Counted from the first letter of the stretch, positions 9,378-19,858 are shown. The stretch: DNA of 64,000 bases from Armatimonadota bacterium (GCA_027451905.1 DAIDHV010000007.1:1-64000); one strand, 5' to 3'. Program-made: numbers and translations. Notes: generated by a model not told the origin, from the sequence alone.

Positions 9378-12300
9378 ATGGGATCAGGATTCAGTTGGAG
9401 CAAAATACTGGGGCAGCAAGTGCCAGCCCCACTCAAGAAAAGTGTCGCAGAAGAAGCTTCGGAAGTTGATGACAGCACAGAGGCAGAAGGTCCGATTGTT
9501 GACCAAGCCGACGGCGACGAGTCAGCAGCAAGCCAAAAGAAGTGGAAAGGGTTTTCATTTGAGGTTGAAGCTAATGAAGATTCATTTTCTATGAGCAAGG
9601 TGCCGACGGTGGCAACCGGACCGTCCAGCACGTTAGCAGAGGAATCAAATCCCGAGGACGAAGTCGGCAGCGCTTCGCTGGAGGCGGAACAGGCAGTCCC
9701 TCAAGTGATTCCTCAACAGCCGTTTGCTGGCACAAGGTCCATTCAGGATGAATTTGATTCCGTTCAAATGGAGCCAGACTCCACAATCGGCGAGCCTCAG
9801 GAACCTGTCAAAGAATCGGCTCTGGCTGAAGACTTTCAGGGCTTGGCGGCAATGCCGCCGAAACATGGTTCTGAAGATGGGGTTGACCCGCTTGCAAGAA
9901 TTCGGGAAATGCAAAGAGCCGCGCTCGCCAAAGAGCAGGGGGCAGAGTTGGCGGATGCACTTGGAAGTCATGAAGATTTTGTTCATGGAACTGCCATTGA
10001 AAGCAAAGAACTGACCTGGCGGTCAACTGAAAATTATAAGTCATCTGATCCACTTGACATGCCTTTGTTTGAGGCCCATGGATCCGGCTATGAAGACTCG
10101 GATTCATTTAGCGGAAGTAACTCCTATAATTCTCGATCTTTAGAAGATTCACCTGAAAATCACGCTGAGTTAGCAAGTCAAGACGATCATGAGCAGACAG
10201 TTGGGTTAGATCCTATCGTTAAAGATGAATCCGAGCTTTCTGGTTCTACTTTTCGTAGTGATGGCTTGCTGGACAATGATGAGGCAGATGCTGCGTCTCA
10301 AGACACCGAGCTTGAGACACCAGTGGAGCAAACCGAGTCTCTGGCATCGAGTGATCCAATGGCAGTGGAACCAATGGAATTTGAGCCAATGCCAGGCGAA
10401 TCGTTGGATTCTGAGGCTCAAGTCGAGGAACCAATCGATGCCCAATCGGAAGACGAAGAATTTGTTGCCGAAGCAGTTGAACCCATGTCTGTTCCTCCAT
10501 TACCAACTGCGGTCAGCGTTGAGACGGCGTCGGAGTTGCCAGAAGGCAACCATCAGTCGGAGCCAGAGAAGCCAGAAGACAACCAACAATCCGAACCGGA
10601 ATTTGCCCTTTCGGCAGACCTAGAGGAGCCAGAAGAGCCTCCAGTCCTGGATTTGGTGGAAGAAGTAATTCAAACTGAGCAAGACCAGGCCGATCTTGAT
10701 CTTGTCATTGAGGACGATGGCAATAGGGAATCTACTGATTCAGTCCATCAAGAGGAGTCTGAACCTGCTTCAGAAGTGGAAGCCAATGAACTTGCCGAAG
10801 AATATTCACCGACTGATGAGCTAATGGCTAAGGAAGACGCTTTGTCCGAGCCAGATGAGGTAGCTTCTGCTGATGGAGATGCAGCGAGTATTGAGGCAGA
10901 AATGGAATGCGATTCAGCCTTGGATCATGAGGAAATGGCGGACCCGGTTGAAAATGAACTTGAATCCAATCAGGACGAAATGGCTCCTTTGGGCTCTCAT
11001 GCTGAACAGGATGAGGCGGAGAGCATTCATGCGGAATTGCCAGCGCAAGAAGATAGTTCCCATGGGCTTGAAATGGCAATGGAAAGCTCAGCAGGGGATG
11101 ATGCGCTTACGGAAGCCGACAACAATTCCGATTTTGCAGAATCCAGCGATGCCGTCCAGGCAGTAGAAGTAGCTTCTGACAATGTCGACAGCGATTCTGA
11201 TGCCAGCTTGACCCTCAATTCTGCCCCGACAGAAGAATTAGAACCACATATTGCAGCCGAAGTGGCAGCTGGAACACCAGATGTGTTTGCTCAGGCAATG
11301 AAAAATGCGGTACCAGAGCCCCTCAAGCCTCCGACCAAGCTCCGCGCAAGCGGAAGCCCAGATTTTGGAGGAACCCTTGCTATTGACCCAATTACAGGAA
11401 TGCCTATGAGCTTTGATGAAATGAATTTACGCCCAGACTTGCTTCTGGATGATGAGCCAGCCCCAACGACCGAGAACGCCAAAGGTCATTACAAGCCAGG
11501 TTATGTTCCTGCCAATGTCCATTCCATTGACGTCTCAGATCGAAGGTTTGATGAACCTAATGAAGAAGAAGACTCTGGTGGCTACGAAATCTTGGAAGAC
11601 GCCACAAGCGTAGCCGATTGCCACATTGATGACATCTTAAGGTTTGCGATCGAACACAAAGCGAGTGACTGCCACCTCACGGCTGGTCTCCCTCCAATGA
11701 TGCGCCTCGATGGAGAAATTGCTCCTATGCCATTTACGGCTCTAGCTCCTGAAGATTCCAAGCGGTTGATCTTTGAAACGTTAACCGACGAACAATTGGA
11801 GAAATTTGAAACGACTCACGAATTGGACTTTGCCTATACGGTCCGCGGACTGTCTCGATTTAGGTTCAACGTCTTTATGCAAAGAGGGGCAGTTGCAGGC
11901 GCGTTGCGTGCAATTCCAACCCGGATTCCATCTTTTGAGACCTTAGGATTGCCTCCTGTCATCCGTGAGCTTTCTAAACGCACGTCGGGTCTGATCCTTG
12001 TGACTGGTCCAACCGGTTCTGGTAAGAGCACAACCATCGCCTCGATGATTGACGATATCAATGAGACGCGAACCTCTCATATCGTGACTTTGGAAGATCC
12101 TATCGAGTACCTCCATCGCCACAAAAAGTGCATGGTTAACCAGCGAGAACTCCATTCCGACACGTACTCGCTTCACAATGCCCTCCGAGCGGTTTTGCGT
12201 GAAGATCCCGATATCATCCTAGTTGGTGAATTGCGAGACCTCGAAACAATTGAGGCGGCACTCACCCTTGCCGAAACTGGCCACCTTGTGTTTGGCACCT

Positions 12301-12677
12301 TGCACACTCGAAATGCTCCTGCGTCTGTAGACCGTGTTGTGGACGTGTTTCCCAGTGACCAGCAGGCTCAGATTCGCGTCCTTTTGGGCAATACCTTAGA
12401 AGGAATTGTTTCTCAGCAGCTGTTGCCAAAATTAGGTGGTGGTCGTTGCGCAGCCCTTGAAATCATGGTGGCGACGCCTGCCATCAAGAACCTGATTAGA
12501 GAAGGCAAGACCCACCAGATGTACTCAAGCATCGAAACCGGTGGCCAGCTTGGAATGCAAACCATGGATAGCTCGCTCGCCAACTTCATCAAGCTTGGTT
12601 ACTGTAGCTACGATGAATGCTTGATGAGAGCGGTTGATAAAGAAAGCTTTGCCAGGCTCGCCAAAACCGCCGCGTAA
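9378..12677 (+). CDS. pilT: PilT-type retraction ATPase with a giant acidic N-terminal region
   Basis: A 1099-residue protein. Residues from about 750 to the end form an ordinary PilT: 'HIDDILRFAIEHKASDCHLTAGLPP', Walker A GPTGSGKSTT at about 876, 'TLEDPIEYLH', Walker B 'DIILVGELRD', His box 'GHLVFGTLHTRNA', and 'AALEIMVATPAIKNLIREGK'. Ordinary PilT proteins are about 350-370 residues. The first 730 or so residues are low-complexity, very rich in Glu, Asp, Ser, Ala and Pro with few aromatic residues, and probably disordered. A short conserved-looking island (about 670-690) contains 'AIDPITGMPMSFDEMNLRPD'. The frame is uninterrupted and the start has GGAGAAAAG just before ATG 9378. It powers pilus retraction at the inner-membrane base; the acidic region may bind partners. 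Confidence 0.93.
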   Translation: MGSGFSWSKILGQQVPAPLKKSVAEEASEVDDSTEAEGPIVDQADGDESAASQKKWKGFSFEVEANEDSFSMSKVPTVATGPSSTLAEESNPEDEVGSASLEAEQAVPQVIPQQPFAGTRSIQDEFDSVQMEPDSTIGEPQEPVKESALAEDFQGLAAMPPKHGSEDGVDPLARIREMQRAALAKEQGAELADALGSHEDFVHGTAIESKELTWRSTENYKSSDPLDMPLFEAHGSGYEDSDSFSGSNSYNSRSLEDSPENHAELASQDDHEQTVGLDPIVKDESELSGSTFRSDGLLDNDEADAASQDTELETPVEQTESLASSDPMAVEPMEFEPMPGESLDSEAQVEEPIDAQSEDEEFVAEAVEPMSVPPLPTAVSVETASELPEGNHQSEPEKPEDNQQSEPEFALSADLEEPEEPPVLDLVEEVIQTEQDQADLDLVIEDDGNRESTDSVHQEESEPASEVEANELAEEYSPTDELMAKEDALSEPDEVASADGDAASIEAEMECDSALDHEEMADPVENELESNQDEMAPLGSHAEQDEAESIHAELPAQEDSSHGLEMAMESSAGDDALTEADNNSDFAESSDAVQAVEVASDNVDSDSDASLTLNSAPTEELEPHIAAEVAAGTPDVFAQAMKNAVPEPLKPPTKLRASGSPDFGGTLAIDPITGMPMSFDEMNLRPDLLLDDEPAPTTENAKGHYKPGYVPANVHSIDVSDRRFDEPNEEEDSGGYEILEDATSVADCHIDDILRFAIEHKASDCHLTAGLPPMMRLDGEIAPMPFTALAPEDSKRLIFETLTDEQLEKFETTHELDFAYTVRGLSRFRFNVFMQRGAVAGALRAIPTRIPSFETLGLPPVIRELSKRTSGLILVTGPTGSGKSTTIASMIDDINETRTSHIVTLEDPIEYLHRHKKCMVNQRELHSDTYSLHNALRAVLREDPDIILVGELRDLETIEAALTLAETGHLVFGTLHTRNAPASVDRVVDVFPSDQQAQIRVLLGNTLEGIVSQQLLPKLGGGRCAALEIMVATPAIKNLIREGKTHQMYSSIETGGQLGMQTMDSSLANFIKLGYCSYDECLMRAVDKESFARLAKTAA

Positions 12678-12679
12678 GT

Positions 12680-12706
12680 ATTGTGGGTAGCAAACCTGCC
12701 CACAAT
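12680..12706. terminator. Hairpin between convergent genes
   Basis: An 11-bp stem, ATTGTGGGTAG against CTGCCCACAAT (one G-T pair), with loop CAAAC, begins three bases after the pilT stop. It lies between pilT and the convergent histidine kinase gene. There is no strong T-tract, but the position and stem quality suggest a transcription terminator or 3'-end stabiliser. Confidence 0.65.
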
Positions 12707-12790
12707 TGCTTTCACAATAAGTCTAGTCTTGGCGTATGAGCTGATGAAGAGTCAATTTCTATTACTGACTTGGGCGTCCTGAAAAACGGA

Positions 12791-14074
12791 TTAGCCTAGT
12801 TCTACAACAAAGGTTGTGCCTTTTCCAACTTCGCTTTCGATGCAGAGTTTGCCGCCGAGGGCAGCCGTAAGCTCAAGGACGATTTTCATCCCCCATCCCG
12901 AACCGCCCGCATTTTCCCACTGACTCCGAGCATTGCCAGAGAGGATTCTATTGACCATCTCTTGCTTCATACCTGGACCACTGTCGGTGACTGAAATACA
13001 ATGCCTGCCCTCCTTAAAAGCGTAGGCTAGGACAACGCGACCCTGAAATTCACCATGATCCGATTTCCATGCGGAAGGGAACTCGGTTACTGCCTTAATT
13101 GCGTTTCCAACTAGGTTCTGCACAATTCGAAAGACAAACAGTTCGTCATGAGGAAATTCGGGGGCATCCTGCTGGATGTCATAAGCCAATTCGATTTCAC
13201 TGGACCGCGCTTGGCTTTCTAAGTATGAGCCAGACCGGGCAACCGTTTCTGCCAAAGAGACAGCATTAAAAACTGGCCTTACTTTTCTCCCTGCTGACAT
13301 ATCTGAAACCAAGCGGGCATAACCCACAATCCGATCGACCGATAGCTTTAGGTCGAAAATCATGGGATCGATCTGAGCCACCATGGCTGGATCAATTTGA
13401 CCGGTTTCTACGCATTCTTTGACATCAGAAATGCTCATTTCTACAAAGGAAAGGCCTGCATGAAGGGAAGCAGCTAAATTTCCAATGTCGTGAGAAACTT
13501 TGCCCATTCCCAGTAAGGTCGAAGCACGATTGGACTCTTCTGTCAATTTAAAATTGTGATAAGCCAGTGTAGAGACGGCAGAAATGGTGTCTAGAACAGC
13601 TGCATCCTGGTCAGTAAACGGACCGTCGTTTTTGTTGAGTAGCTGAACAACCCCAATCGGGTCTTCATTTTCCATCATGAGCGGGGTTGCAATCATTGTG
13701 CGAACTTGGACGCCTGTAGCCTGTTCGAAGGTGTTCCAATCCTCTTTTGGCTTACTAGCAAATTCCCGGACAACCGTTTGCCTTTCTTGAAAAGCTTGAC
13801 CAGCTGCGCCAAAATCGTCAGGTATTTCCGAGGAAGGCAAAAGATGGCGTACCGACTCTGGAATCACATGTTGGAACCGCAATGTATGAGGTGGTTCATG
13901 AATATAAATTGTGCCTCCCGATGCACCGACTGCATCCACGCAGATTGACAATACTTCATACAAAAGGTCATGGAAGGAGCCGCGGCTTGCCAATCGTCGG
14001 GAAGCCAACTGAACGGCTTGAATAAGGTCTTTTTCGAACAGATTTTGTGTAGGCATTACCGAATAATCAACCAA
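12791..14074 (-). CDS. GAF-domain sensor histidine kinase
   Basis: A 427-residue protein without membrane segments. The N-terminal GAF domain (about 30-180) includes '[21 protein letters not shown]' and '[18 protein letters not shown]'. The kinase core has the phospho-acceptor His in '[14 protein letters not shown]', the N-box '[12 protein letters not shown]', G1 'DSGPGMKQ' and G2 '[10 protein letters not shown]'. A TTG at 14074 overlaps the pstB stop by 8 bp; ATG 14056 is an alternative start. Coupling to pstB suggests a shared signal, but no response regulator is adjacent, so the phosphorelay partner is unknown. Confidence 0.88.
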   Translation of the reverse strand: MVDYSVMPTQNLFEKDLIQAVQLASRRLASRGSFHDLLYEVLSICVDAVGASGGTIYIHEPPHTLRFQHVIPESVRHLLPSSEIPDDFGAAGQAFQERQTVVREFASKPKEDWNTFEQATGVQVRTMIATPLMMENEDPIGVVQLLNKNDGPFTDQDAAVLDTISAVSTLAYHNFKLTEESNRASTLLGMGKVSHDIGNLAASLHAGLSFVEMSISDVKECVETGQIDPAMVAQIDPMIFDLKLSVDRIVGYARLVSDMSAGRKVRPVFNAVSLAETVARSGSYLESQARSSEIELAYDIQQDAPEFPHDELFVFRIVQNLVGNAIKAVTEFPSAWKSDHGEFQGRVVLAYAFKEGRHCISVTDSGPGMKQEMVNRILSGNARSQWENAGGSGWGMKIVLELTAALGGKLCIESEVGKGTTFVVELG

Positions 14075-14888
14075 ATCGCCCTGATATGTACTCTTCTGTT
14101 TCGCGCATCTTTGGGTTCAAAAAGAGGTTCTTTGTACTGTTCTCTTCAATGATTTTCCCATGCAAAAAGAAAGCTGTTCTATCACTTGCTCGTTGAGCCT
14201 GGTTCATATTGTGGGTTACAATGACAATGGTATAAGACGATTTCAGTTCGCGAATTAAATCCTCAATTCTTGAAGTAGCAACCGGATCAAGGGCAGAACA
14301 AGGCTCATCCATCAAAATGATTTCTGGATTCACGGCCATGGCTCTCGCTATACAAAGTCGCTGCTGCTGACCACCGGACAAACTCAGCGCAGAATGATGC
14401 AGTTTGTCCTTGACTTCTGGCCACAGGGCCGAATCGGTTAAACATCTTTCTACAATAGTTTCTAGCTTGGCTCGAGACCGGGTGCCATGCATTCTAGGTC
14501 CAAAAGCAATGTTTTCAAATATAGATTTGTCGAAAGGAGTTGGTTTCTGGAAAACCATGCCGACTCTCTTTCTTAGGGAGTGAGTATGGGATTGATCAAG
14601 GATATCCTCACCGTCAATCTCAATCGAACCTTCCACTCTTGCCCCAACAATCTCATCGTTCATGCGGTTGATGCACCTTAAAAAAGTAGATTTTCCGCAA
14701 CCGGAGGGTCCAATTAGAGCAGTAACCGCGTTATCGTAGATAGAAAGATTGATATCAAATAGGGCCTGAAACGTCCCGTAAAAGAAATTGAGACGGCTAG
14801 CTTTAATTTTTGGCTGAGCGGTTACGCTGTTTGGCTCCGCTGCGGTGACAACCGCTGTTTCGCCCGGCATAGGAGTGTTTGAATGCAT
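14067..14888 (-). CDS. pstB: Phosphate ABC transporter ATP-binding protein PstB
   Basis: A 273-residue ABC ATPase with Walker [11 protein letters not shown]-loop '[24 protein letters not shown]', signature [14 protein letters not shown], Walker B '[13 protein letters not shown]', and His switch '[13 protein letters not shown]'. The Q-loop and the Cys in 'DEPCSALDP' are characteristic of PstB. A 25-residue N-terminal polar extension precedes the core. Normally it pairs with PstA/PstC and the PstS binding protein, and PhoU follows. None is present here; instead a GAF histidine kinase overlaps its end and aroC lies upstream. It presumably serves a transporter encoded elsewhere. Confidence 0.92.
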   Translation of the reverse strand: MHSNTPMPGETAVVTAAEPNSVTAQPKIKASRLNFFYGTFQALFDINLSIYDNAVTALIGPSGCGKSTFLRCINRMNDEIVGARVEGSIEIDGEDILDQSHTHSLRKRVGMVFQKPTPFDKSIFENIAFGPRMHGTRSRAKLETIVERCLTDSALWPEVKDKLHHSALSLSGGQQQRLCIARAMAVNPEIILMDEPCSALDPVATSRIEDLIRELKSSYTIVIVTHNMNQAQRASDRTAFFLHGKIIEENSTKNLFLNPKMRETEEYISGRFG

Positions 14889-14953
14889 AAAAAATTAGCG
14901 CCGAACCCAATTCTATTTTACTAGAAGTCGTGGTTAAAAACGTTAACCAATTG

Positions 14954-16051
14954 TTAAGCTAAATTCTGGTTCCGGTTTGAAAGTGCCAGTTGCCTCAAAT
15001 AATGGTCAACCAAAACGAGGCTTGCCATCGCTTCCACAATGGGGACCGCTCTTGGTAATACACATGGATCGTGTCTTCCTTTACCTTGCAAGACTGTATT
15101 TTCATGGCTTGTCGTCACCGTGTTTTGGTCGCGCATCACAGTTGCTGTCGGCTTAAAAGCTACCCGGAACTGAATTGGCATTCCATTTGAAATCCCTCCC
15201 TGAATACCGCCGCTGTTGTTGGTTGTTGTGGTGACTTTTCCGGCTGAATCGGCTACAAATTCATCGTTGTGCTCAAGGCCCGTAAGGTACGTGCCCGCAA
15301 ACCCCGAACCCACTTCAAACCCTTTAGTCGCTGGTATCGATAGCATCGCTTTGGCTAAATCGGCCTCTAATTTGTCAAAAATCGGCTCGCCCCAACCGGC
15401 TGGCACGCCCCAAGCCACGCATTCAATCACGCCACCAACCGAGTTGCCTTCCTTTCTCACCGACTCGATGAGGGTGATCATCTCTACTGCCGCTTTTTGA
15501 TCGGGGCAACGAACAATGTTTGATTCCACCATTTCTGGAGTTACTTTCAACGCAGATATGTTGGCTTCAATATTTTGAATCCTCTTCACGTAGGCGACGA
15601 CTTGAACCCCAACCGAATGAAGGATTTTTTTGGCAATGGCGCCTGCTGCCACTCTTCCGACCGTTTCCCTTGCCGAGGCTCTGCCCCCTCCTGGCCAAGC
15701 CCGCGTGCCGTACTTTTGATCGTATGCGAAATCGGCATGGGAAGGCCGATATTTTTCCTTCATTTCTGAGTAGTCATCTGATCTTTGGTTTTCATTTCGA
15801 ACCAAGATGCAAATGGGGCTGCCAAGGGTCTTGCCATCAAATACGCCGCTAAGAATCTCTGCCGTGTCTGATTCTTTGCGCTGGGTAACAATGCGACTTT
15901 GTCCTGGCCTCCTGCGATCAAGTTCAACCTGGATATCGCCTGGGCTAAGTTCTAGCATTGGCGGACATCCATCAATTACGACTCCAACTCCGGCCCCATG
16001 AGATTCTCCAAAAGTGGTCACTCGGAATAAGGTCCCAATTGAGCTCGACAT
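14954..16051 (-). CDS. aroC: Chorismate synthase
   Basis: A 365-residue FMN-dependent lyase catalysing the last shikimate step (EPSP to chorismate). Signature motifs are '[17 protein letters not shown]' at the N-terminus, '[17 protein letters not shown]', '[18 protein letters not shown]' and '[17 protein letters not shown]' near the end. Length and motifs are normal. The start codon lies 6 nt after a CATAAT element with no Shine-Dalgarno site, suggesting a leaderless or near-leaderless mRNA. The pathway partners aroA and tyrA are encoded on the other strand three kilobases away. Confidence 0.96.
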   Translation of the reverse strand: MSSSIGTLFRVTTFGESHGAGVGVVIDGCPPMLELSPGDIQVELDRRRPGQSRIVTQRKESDTAEILSGVFDGKTLGSPICILVRNENQRSDDYSEMKEKYRPSHADFAYDQKYGTRAWPGGGRASARETVGRVAAGAIAKKILHSVGVQVVAYVKRIQNIEANISALKVTPEMVESNIVRCPDQKAAVEMITLIESVRKEGNSVGGVIECVAWGVPAGWGEPIFDKLEADLAKAMLSIPATKGFEVGSGFAGTYLTGLEHNDEFVADSAGKVTTTTNNSGGIQGGISNGMPIQFRVAFKPTATVMRDQNTVTTSHENTVLQGKGRHDPCVLPRAVPIVEAMASLVLVDHYLRQLALSNRNQNLA

Positions 16052-16057
16052 AGCTAT

Positions 16058-16063
16058 ATTATG
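16058..16063 (-). promoter_or_regulatory. Possible -10 element placing the aroC transcript start at the ATG
   Basis: On the minus strand CATAAT is followed by six bases (ATAGCT) and then ATG. No -35 or Shine-Dalgarno is evident. The layout resembles leaderless promoters known from Deinococcus and actinobacteria. Confidence 0.35.
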
Positions 16064-16147
16064 AAGGTTTGCCGATTTTGTTGAGCATTAAGAGGGAGCC
16101 CCAACTGCCAGACGATGTTATCCCTGTCAAAATAAGAATAGGATCGC

Positions 16148-18967
16148 TTGTTTAAGCGTATTTGTAAAAACATGAAGAAGGTATGGGGCATTGGTTTGTT
16201 GGTGATTTTTCTGCTTCTGATTATCCTTGCCACACTTGCCCAACCAATTGCCCAATGGCTATGGTTTAAAGAAGATGCTGGCTATTTGCGCATTTTTACC
16301 CTCCAATACACGGCCAAGGCCGAGCTTTTTGCCATTGCCTTTATCCCAAGCCTTGCCATCCTTTGGTTTGCCTTTGCTGGCATCCGTGGGCAGCAAGCGG
16401 TCTATTCTATTGATTCTGAGCCGGGTTCCCACCAATTAAGCCTTCTTGTTTCTCTGCTTCAAGATAAAGGCGTTCTCATCTCAAAGCTTGCAACCTTGAT
16501 ATTGGGCTTCATCTTTGCAGAAGGTTTTGCAGGAAATTACAGCGACTTGCTGATTGCTTCTCATGGAGTTTCGTTTGGCAAAAAAGATCCGATCTTTGGT
16601 CTTGATCTTAGTTTTTACGCCTTTAGATTGCCGTGGTATCAAGACATTGCAAATTATTTGTTTGGTCTGGTTTTTTTTGCGCTCGCCATCAGTGTTGTGA
16701 TCTATGCCTCGAAGAAGGCCTTTTCTAGAACTTTAAATTTAAGATTTGCGGGCAAGGGGTCCGATCTCATTTTTCCATTTTCGGGGATCATTCTCATTCT
16801 TGGCTCTTTGCAGGCATTCCTTTCCATCTTCACATCTTTGAGCGCGCCTGGCGAAATTTTTGTCGGACCCGATTTGGCAGGCATGGTTGGGCTTAGGATG
16901 CTGTTTGGATTTGTGGCCCTCCTGTTTTTGGGCGGAGTTTATTTGCTTTTTCTTTATAAGAAACAAATTGAAGTTCGACCGTTTCTTATTGCCGTTGTGC
17001 CCGCCGGCGCTTGGTTTATTGTTGCGGTTCAGCTTGTTCCTTATCTCGTTTTGAAATTGAGGGTTGACCCCGACAAAATTAATGCCGATCGGCCCTACGC
17101 CAAAAATGCGCTTGCCTTTACTAAATTTGGCTTTGACTTACAGGATGTTCAAGTTCAAAATCCGCCGGTTGATCCCGAGCCGTCTCCTCAAGAAATCGCT
17201 GATGCAGGTTCAACGTTCCGTAATATGCGGCTGTGGGATCCCCATGTTCTTCAATCTGCCCTAGAGGCAACTCAGAGTTTGCGCCCCTACTACCTGTTTA
17301 ACGATGTAGACGTTGATCGGTACATGTTGCCCACCGCCAATGGAAAGCTTGCCGAGAAATTGGTGATGCTGTCTCCTCGGGATATCTATTTACCTGGCCT
17401 GAGCCAAGAAGCCCGAACTTGGGTCAACACTCGGCTTGGATATACCCACGGTTATGGAATCGTGATGGCAGAAGTCAATAAGTCAACAGATATGGGGCAG
17501 CCTTCTTTAATTGCCGATAACATTCCTCAAAGCACAATCCCCGCCCTGCCAATCACTCAGCCTCGGTTGTACTTCAGCGATTTTACGCACTCAGACGGAT
17601 CACCAGCCGATGAGTATGCAATTGTGGATACAAAGAGCCCAGAGATTGATTACCCAACTCAACAGGGCCAAGCGACTTTCAAGTGGACGGGAGATCGTGG
17701 CATCCTCCTCAATTCCTTTGTAAGGCGACTCTTGTTCAGCTATGTTTTGGGAGACTGGAACATCTTAATATCTACCAACATGAAGCCGACAAGCCGATTG
17801 TTGTGGAAGCGCAATGTTTTACTGAGGGCCAAGGCAGTCTATCCCTTCTTGTCTTTTGATTCAGACCCCTATATTGCGGTAGATTCCGGAAACATCTATT
17901 GGATTTTAGATGGGTACACAACATCCGATCAAATCCCATACTCTCAGTTCCAAGTTTTTCACGGTCGGGAAGTCAATTACATTCGCAATTCGGTGAAGGT
18001 GGTAATCAATGCTTATACTGGCGAAATGACGGCTTATGCCATAGACCCTTCCGACCCAATTTTGGAAACTTATGAGCAGATTTATCCTAACTTGGTCCAG
18101 CCAATCTCAAAAATTCCTCAAGGCTTGGTTGCTCATTTGAGGTACCCAGAAGAGCTCTTTAAAGCTCAGGCGAGAACCCTAACCCTTTACCACGTTGACC
18201 GAGCCACAACTTTCTTGGAAAACAGCGATGCTTGGTCAATAGCCAATGAACGTGGGCTGAACGGAGAGAAATCCAGAATGCCCCCTTACTATGTGCTGAT
18301 GCGATTGCCTGATGAGCCACGGGATGAGTTTCTGCTTATTTTGCCTTTTACCCCCTTGGGCAGAGAAAACATGACTGGCTGGCTTGCCGCCCATTGCGAC
18401 CCCGGTCATTATGGTCAGCTAACTTTGTATAAATTCCCGAAGGGAGACCAGATTCCTGGCCCTGCTCAAGAAGAGTTGCTCTTTGTGCAAGACAAAACTA
18501 TTGCCGAAATCAATCGAAACCTAAACAATGATCAAAGCCGCATTATTGTAGGAAATTTATTGGTCATCCCAGTCGGCAAGAGTTTGATCTACAGCGAGAG
18601 CCTGTTTTTGCAGGGGCGAACAAACGGATTCCAATCGATCCCCGAACTTAAGAAGGTCATTTTGGCCACTCAATCTAAGATCGTGGTTGCAGATACTTAT
18701 CAAGAGGCACTTCAGCAACTTTTTGGCGGTACTTCGGTGCAAAGCCAAGTGCTTCCTCAAAACCAAAGTCCCGCACAAGGTTCTAAGCCAAACTCAAATG
18801 CTGTTCCTAGCCTAACTTCAAGTTCAATTCCTCGATCCGTAGCGCAATCCGCAGCGTCTGAACTACAAGCTGCCCAACAGGCTCTTACTCAGGGAGATTT
18901 GGCTGGTTACGCTCAACATGTGAAACGTGCTGGCGAAATTCTCAATAAGGCGCTATCCCATCAGTAG
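16148..18967 (+). CDS. UPF0182 (COG1615) large membrane protein
   Basis: A 939-residue protein. The N-terminal third carries about seven hydrophobic membrane segments, including 'GIGLLVIFLLLIILATLAQPI' and 'LILGFIFAEGFAGNYSDLLIA'. A large extracytoplasmic region follows, with UPF0182-typical features such as 'IVDTKSPEIDYP', 'ILDGYTTSDQIPYS', 'YIRNSVKVVINAYTGEMTAYAID' and 'HLRYPEELFKAQ'. The C-terminal tail is Gln/Ser-rich and ends in a short helix resembling the family's terminal repeat. The biochemical role of the family is unknown. TTG 16148 or ATG 16172 may be the start. It is divergent from aroC and 74 bp upstream of tyrA. Confidence 0.9.
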   Translation: MFKRICKNMKKVWGIGLLVIFLLLIILATLAQPIAQWLWFKEDAGYLRIFTLQYTAKAELFAIAFIPSLAILWFAFAGIRGQQAVYSIDSEPGSHQLSLLVSLLQDKGVLISKLATLILGFIFAEGFAGNYSDLLIASHGVSFGKKDPIFGLDLSFYAFRLPWYQDIANYLFGLVFFALAISVVIYASKKAFSRTLNLRFAGKGSDLIFPFSGIILILGSLQAFLSIFTSLSAPGEIFVGPDLAGMVGLRMLFGFVALLFLGGVYLLFLYKKQIEVRPFLIAVVPAGAWFIVAVQLVPYLVLKLRVDPDKINADRPYAKNALAFTKFGFDLQDVQVQNPPVDPEPSPQEIADAGSTFRNMRLWDPHVLQSALEATQSLRPYYLFNDVDVDRYMLPTANGKLAEKLVMLSPRDIYLPGLSQEARTWVNTRLGYTHGYGIVMAEVNKSTDMGQPSLIADNIPQSTIPALPITQPRLYFSDFTHSDGSPADEYAIVDTKSPEIDYPTQQGQATFKWTGDRGILLNSFVRRLLFSYVLGDWNILISTNMKPTSRLLWKRNVLLRAKAVYPFLSFDSDPYIAVDSGNIYWILDGYTTSDQIPYSQFQVFHGREVNYIRNSVKVVINAYTGEMTAYAIDPSDPILETYEQIYPNLVQPISKIPQGLVAHLRYPEELFKAQARTLTLYHVDRATTFLENSDAWSIANERGLNGEKSRMPPYYVLMRLPDEPRDEFLLILPFTPLGRENMTGWLAAHCDPGHYGQLTLYKFPKGDQIPGPAQEELLFVQDKTIAEINRNLNNDQSRIIVGNLLVIPVGKSLIYSESLFLQGRTNGFQSIPELKKVILATQSKIVVADTYQEALQQLFGGTSVQSQVLPQNQSPAQGSKPNSNAVPSLTSSSIPRSVAQSAASELQAAQQALTQGDLAGYAQHVKRAGEILNKALSHQ

Positions 18968-19041
18968 GCGTAGAAGGGATATGATTAATCGTGCTTTCCA
19001 GAACGGTTAATACCTGACGGGCATCGAATGAGGAGGAGAAT

Positions 19042-19854
19042 TTGGACGTTGGTGTAATCGGGTTAGGGCTCATTGGAGGCTCGATTGCAAAGGCGCTGGT
19101 TCAAGACCTCAATGTGGTTGGATACGACATTGACCGGTCGGTAGTCAATGCTGCTTTCGATGCCAAAATCATTACCCACAAAGCCCTGTCTCTTCGTGAC
19201 TTTGCAAGACCGAAGCTCATTTTTTTGGCAACTCCTCCCGCTGCCACCATCGAGGTGCTTCAGTTTCTAAGCAGCATGAACCTCGAAGGCACAACAATTA
19301 CGGATTGCACGGGAGTCAAAACCCCGATATTTCGAAACCTAAGCCCCAAGATTAAGCCGTTTTTTGTTGGCGGCCATCCAATGGCCGGCAAGGAGTCTGG
19401 CGGGCTTGGAGCCTCATCAGGGACATTGTTTGAGGGTTCAGGTTGGATCATTACTCCTTCAAAAGAAACCTTGCCAAGGTGTATTGACATGGTTGTAGAC
19501 ACCGTCATTACCTTTGGCTCGAAGCCGAAGTTGATGAGCCCCGAGGAGCATGACCGCGTTGTCGCGCTGGTTAGTCAATTGCCTCATATCATTGCGGCTG
19601 CCCTTGTCACGGAGGCAACCAAATTTAAAACAGAAGGAATTACAGCCGGTTCTTGGGCTGATTTGACGCGTGTGGCGGGGTCTGATCCCAACCTTTGGGT
19701 TAATCTTTGCCTTTTAAACGACGTTGAACTTGCCCATGTCATTGGCAGGTTTATATTGCTGCTTCAGGAGGTCCAGGACGGGTTGGAGACAAGAAACCAA
19801 GACTTGATCCGGAACTTCTTTGAGCGGGCACGCAACAGCAAGATAAACTCTTAA
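19042..19854 (+). CDS. tyrA: Prephenate dehydrogenase
   Basis: A 270-residue NAD(P)-dependent dehydrogenase of tyrosine biosynthesis. The Rossmann motif GLGLIGGSIA is at residues 7-16, with 'VVGYDID', 'GGHPMAGKESGG' (the His and Lys/Glu substrate region) and 'MSPEEHDRVVALVSQLPH' (catalytic-domain helix). No ACT or chorismate mutase domain is fused. The start is a TTG preceded by a strong GAGGAGGAG at 19030-19038. It is followed by aroA after four bases, forming an aromatic amino acid operon. Confidence 0.93.
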   Translation: MDVGVIGLGLIGGSIAKALVQDLNVVGYDIDRSVVNAAFDAKIITHKALSLRDFARPKLIFLATPPAATIEVLQFLSSMNLEGTTITDCTGVKTPIFRNLSPKIKPFFVGGHPMAGKESGGLGASSGTLFEGSGWIITPSKETLPRCIDMVVDTVITFGSKPKLMSPEEHDRVVALVSQLPHIIAAALVTEATKFKTEGITAGSWADLTRVAGSDPNLWVNLCLLNDVELAHVIGRFILLLQEVQDGLETRNQDLIRNFFERARNSKINS

Positions 19855-19858
19855 GTTC

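Noticed and set aside
10225-10623. 132-codon plus-strand frame inside pilT
   Set aside because: Shadow of the low-complexity acidic region in another frame; composition (Arg/Gln/Trp-rich) follows from the Glu/Ser/Pro codons of pilT.
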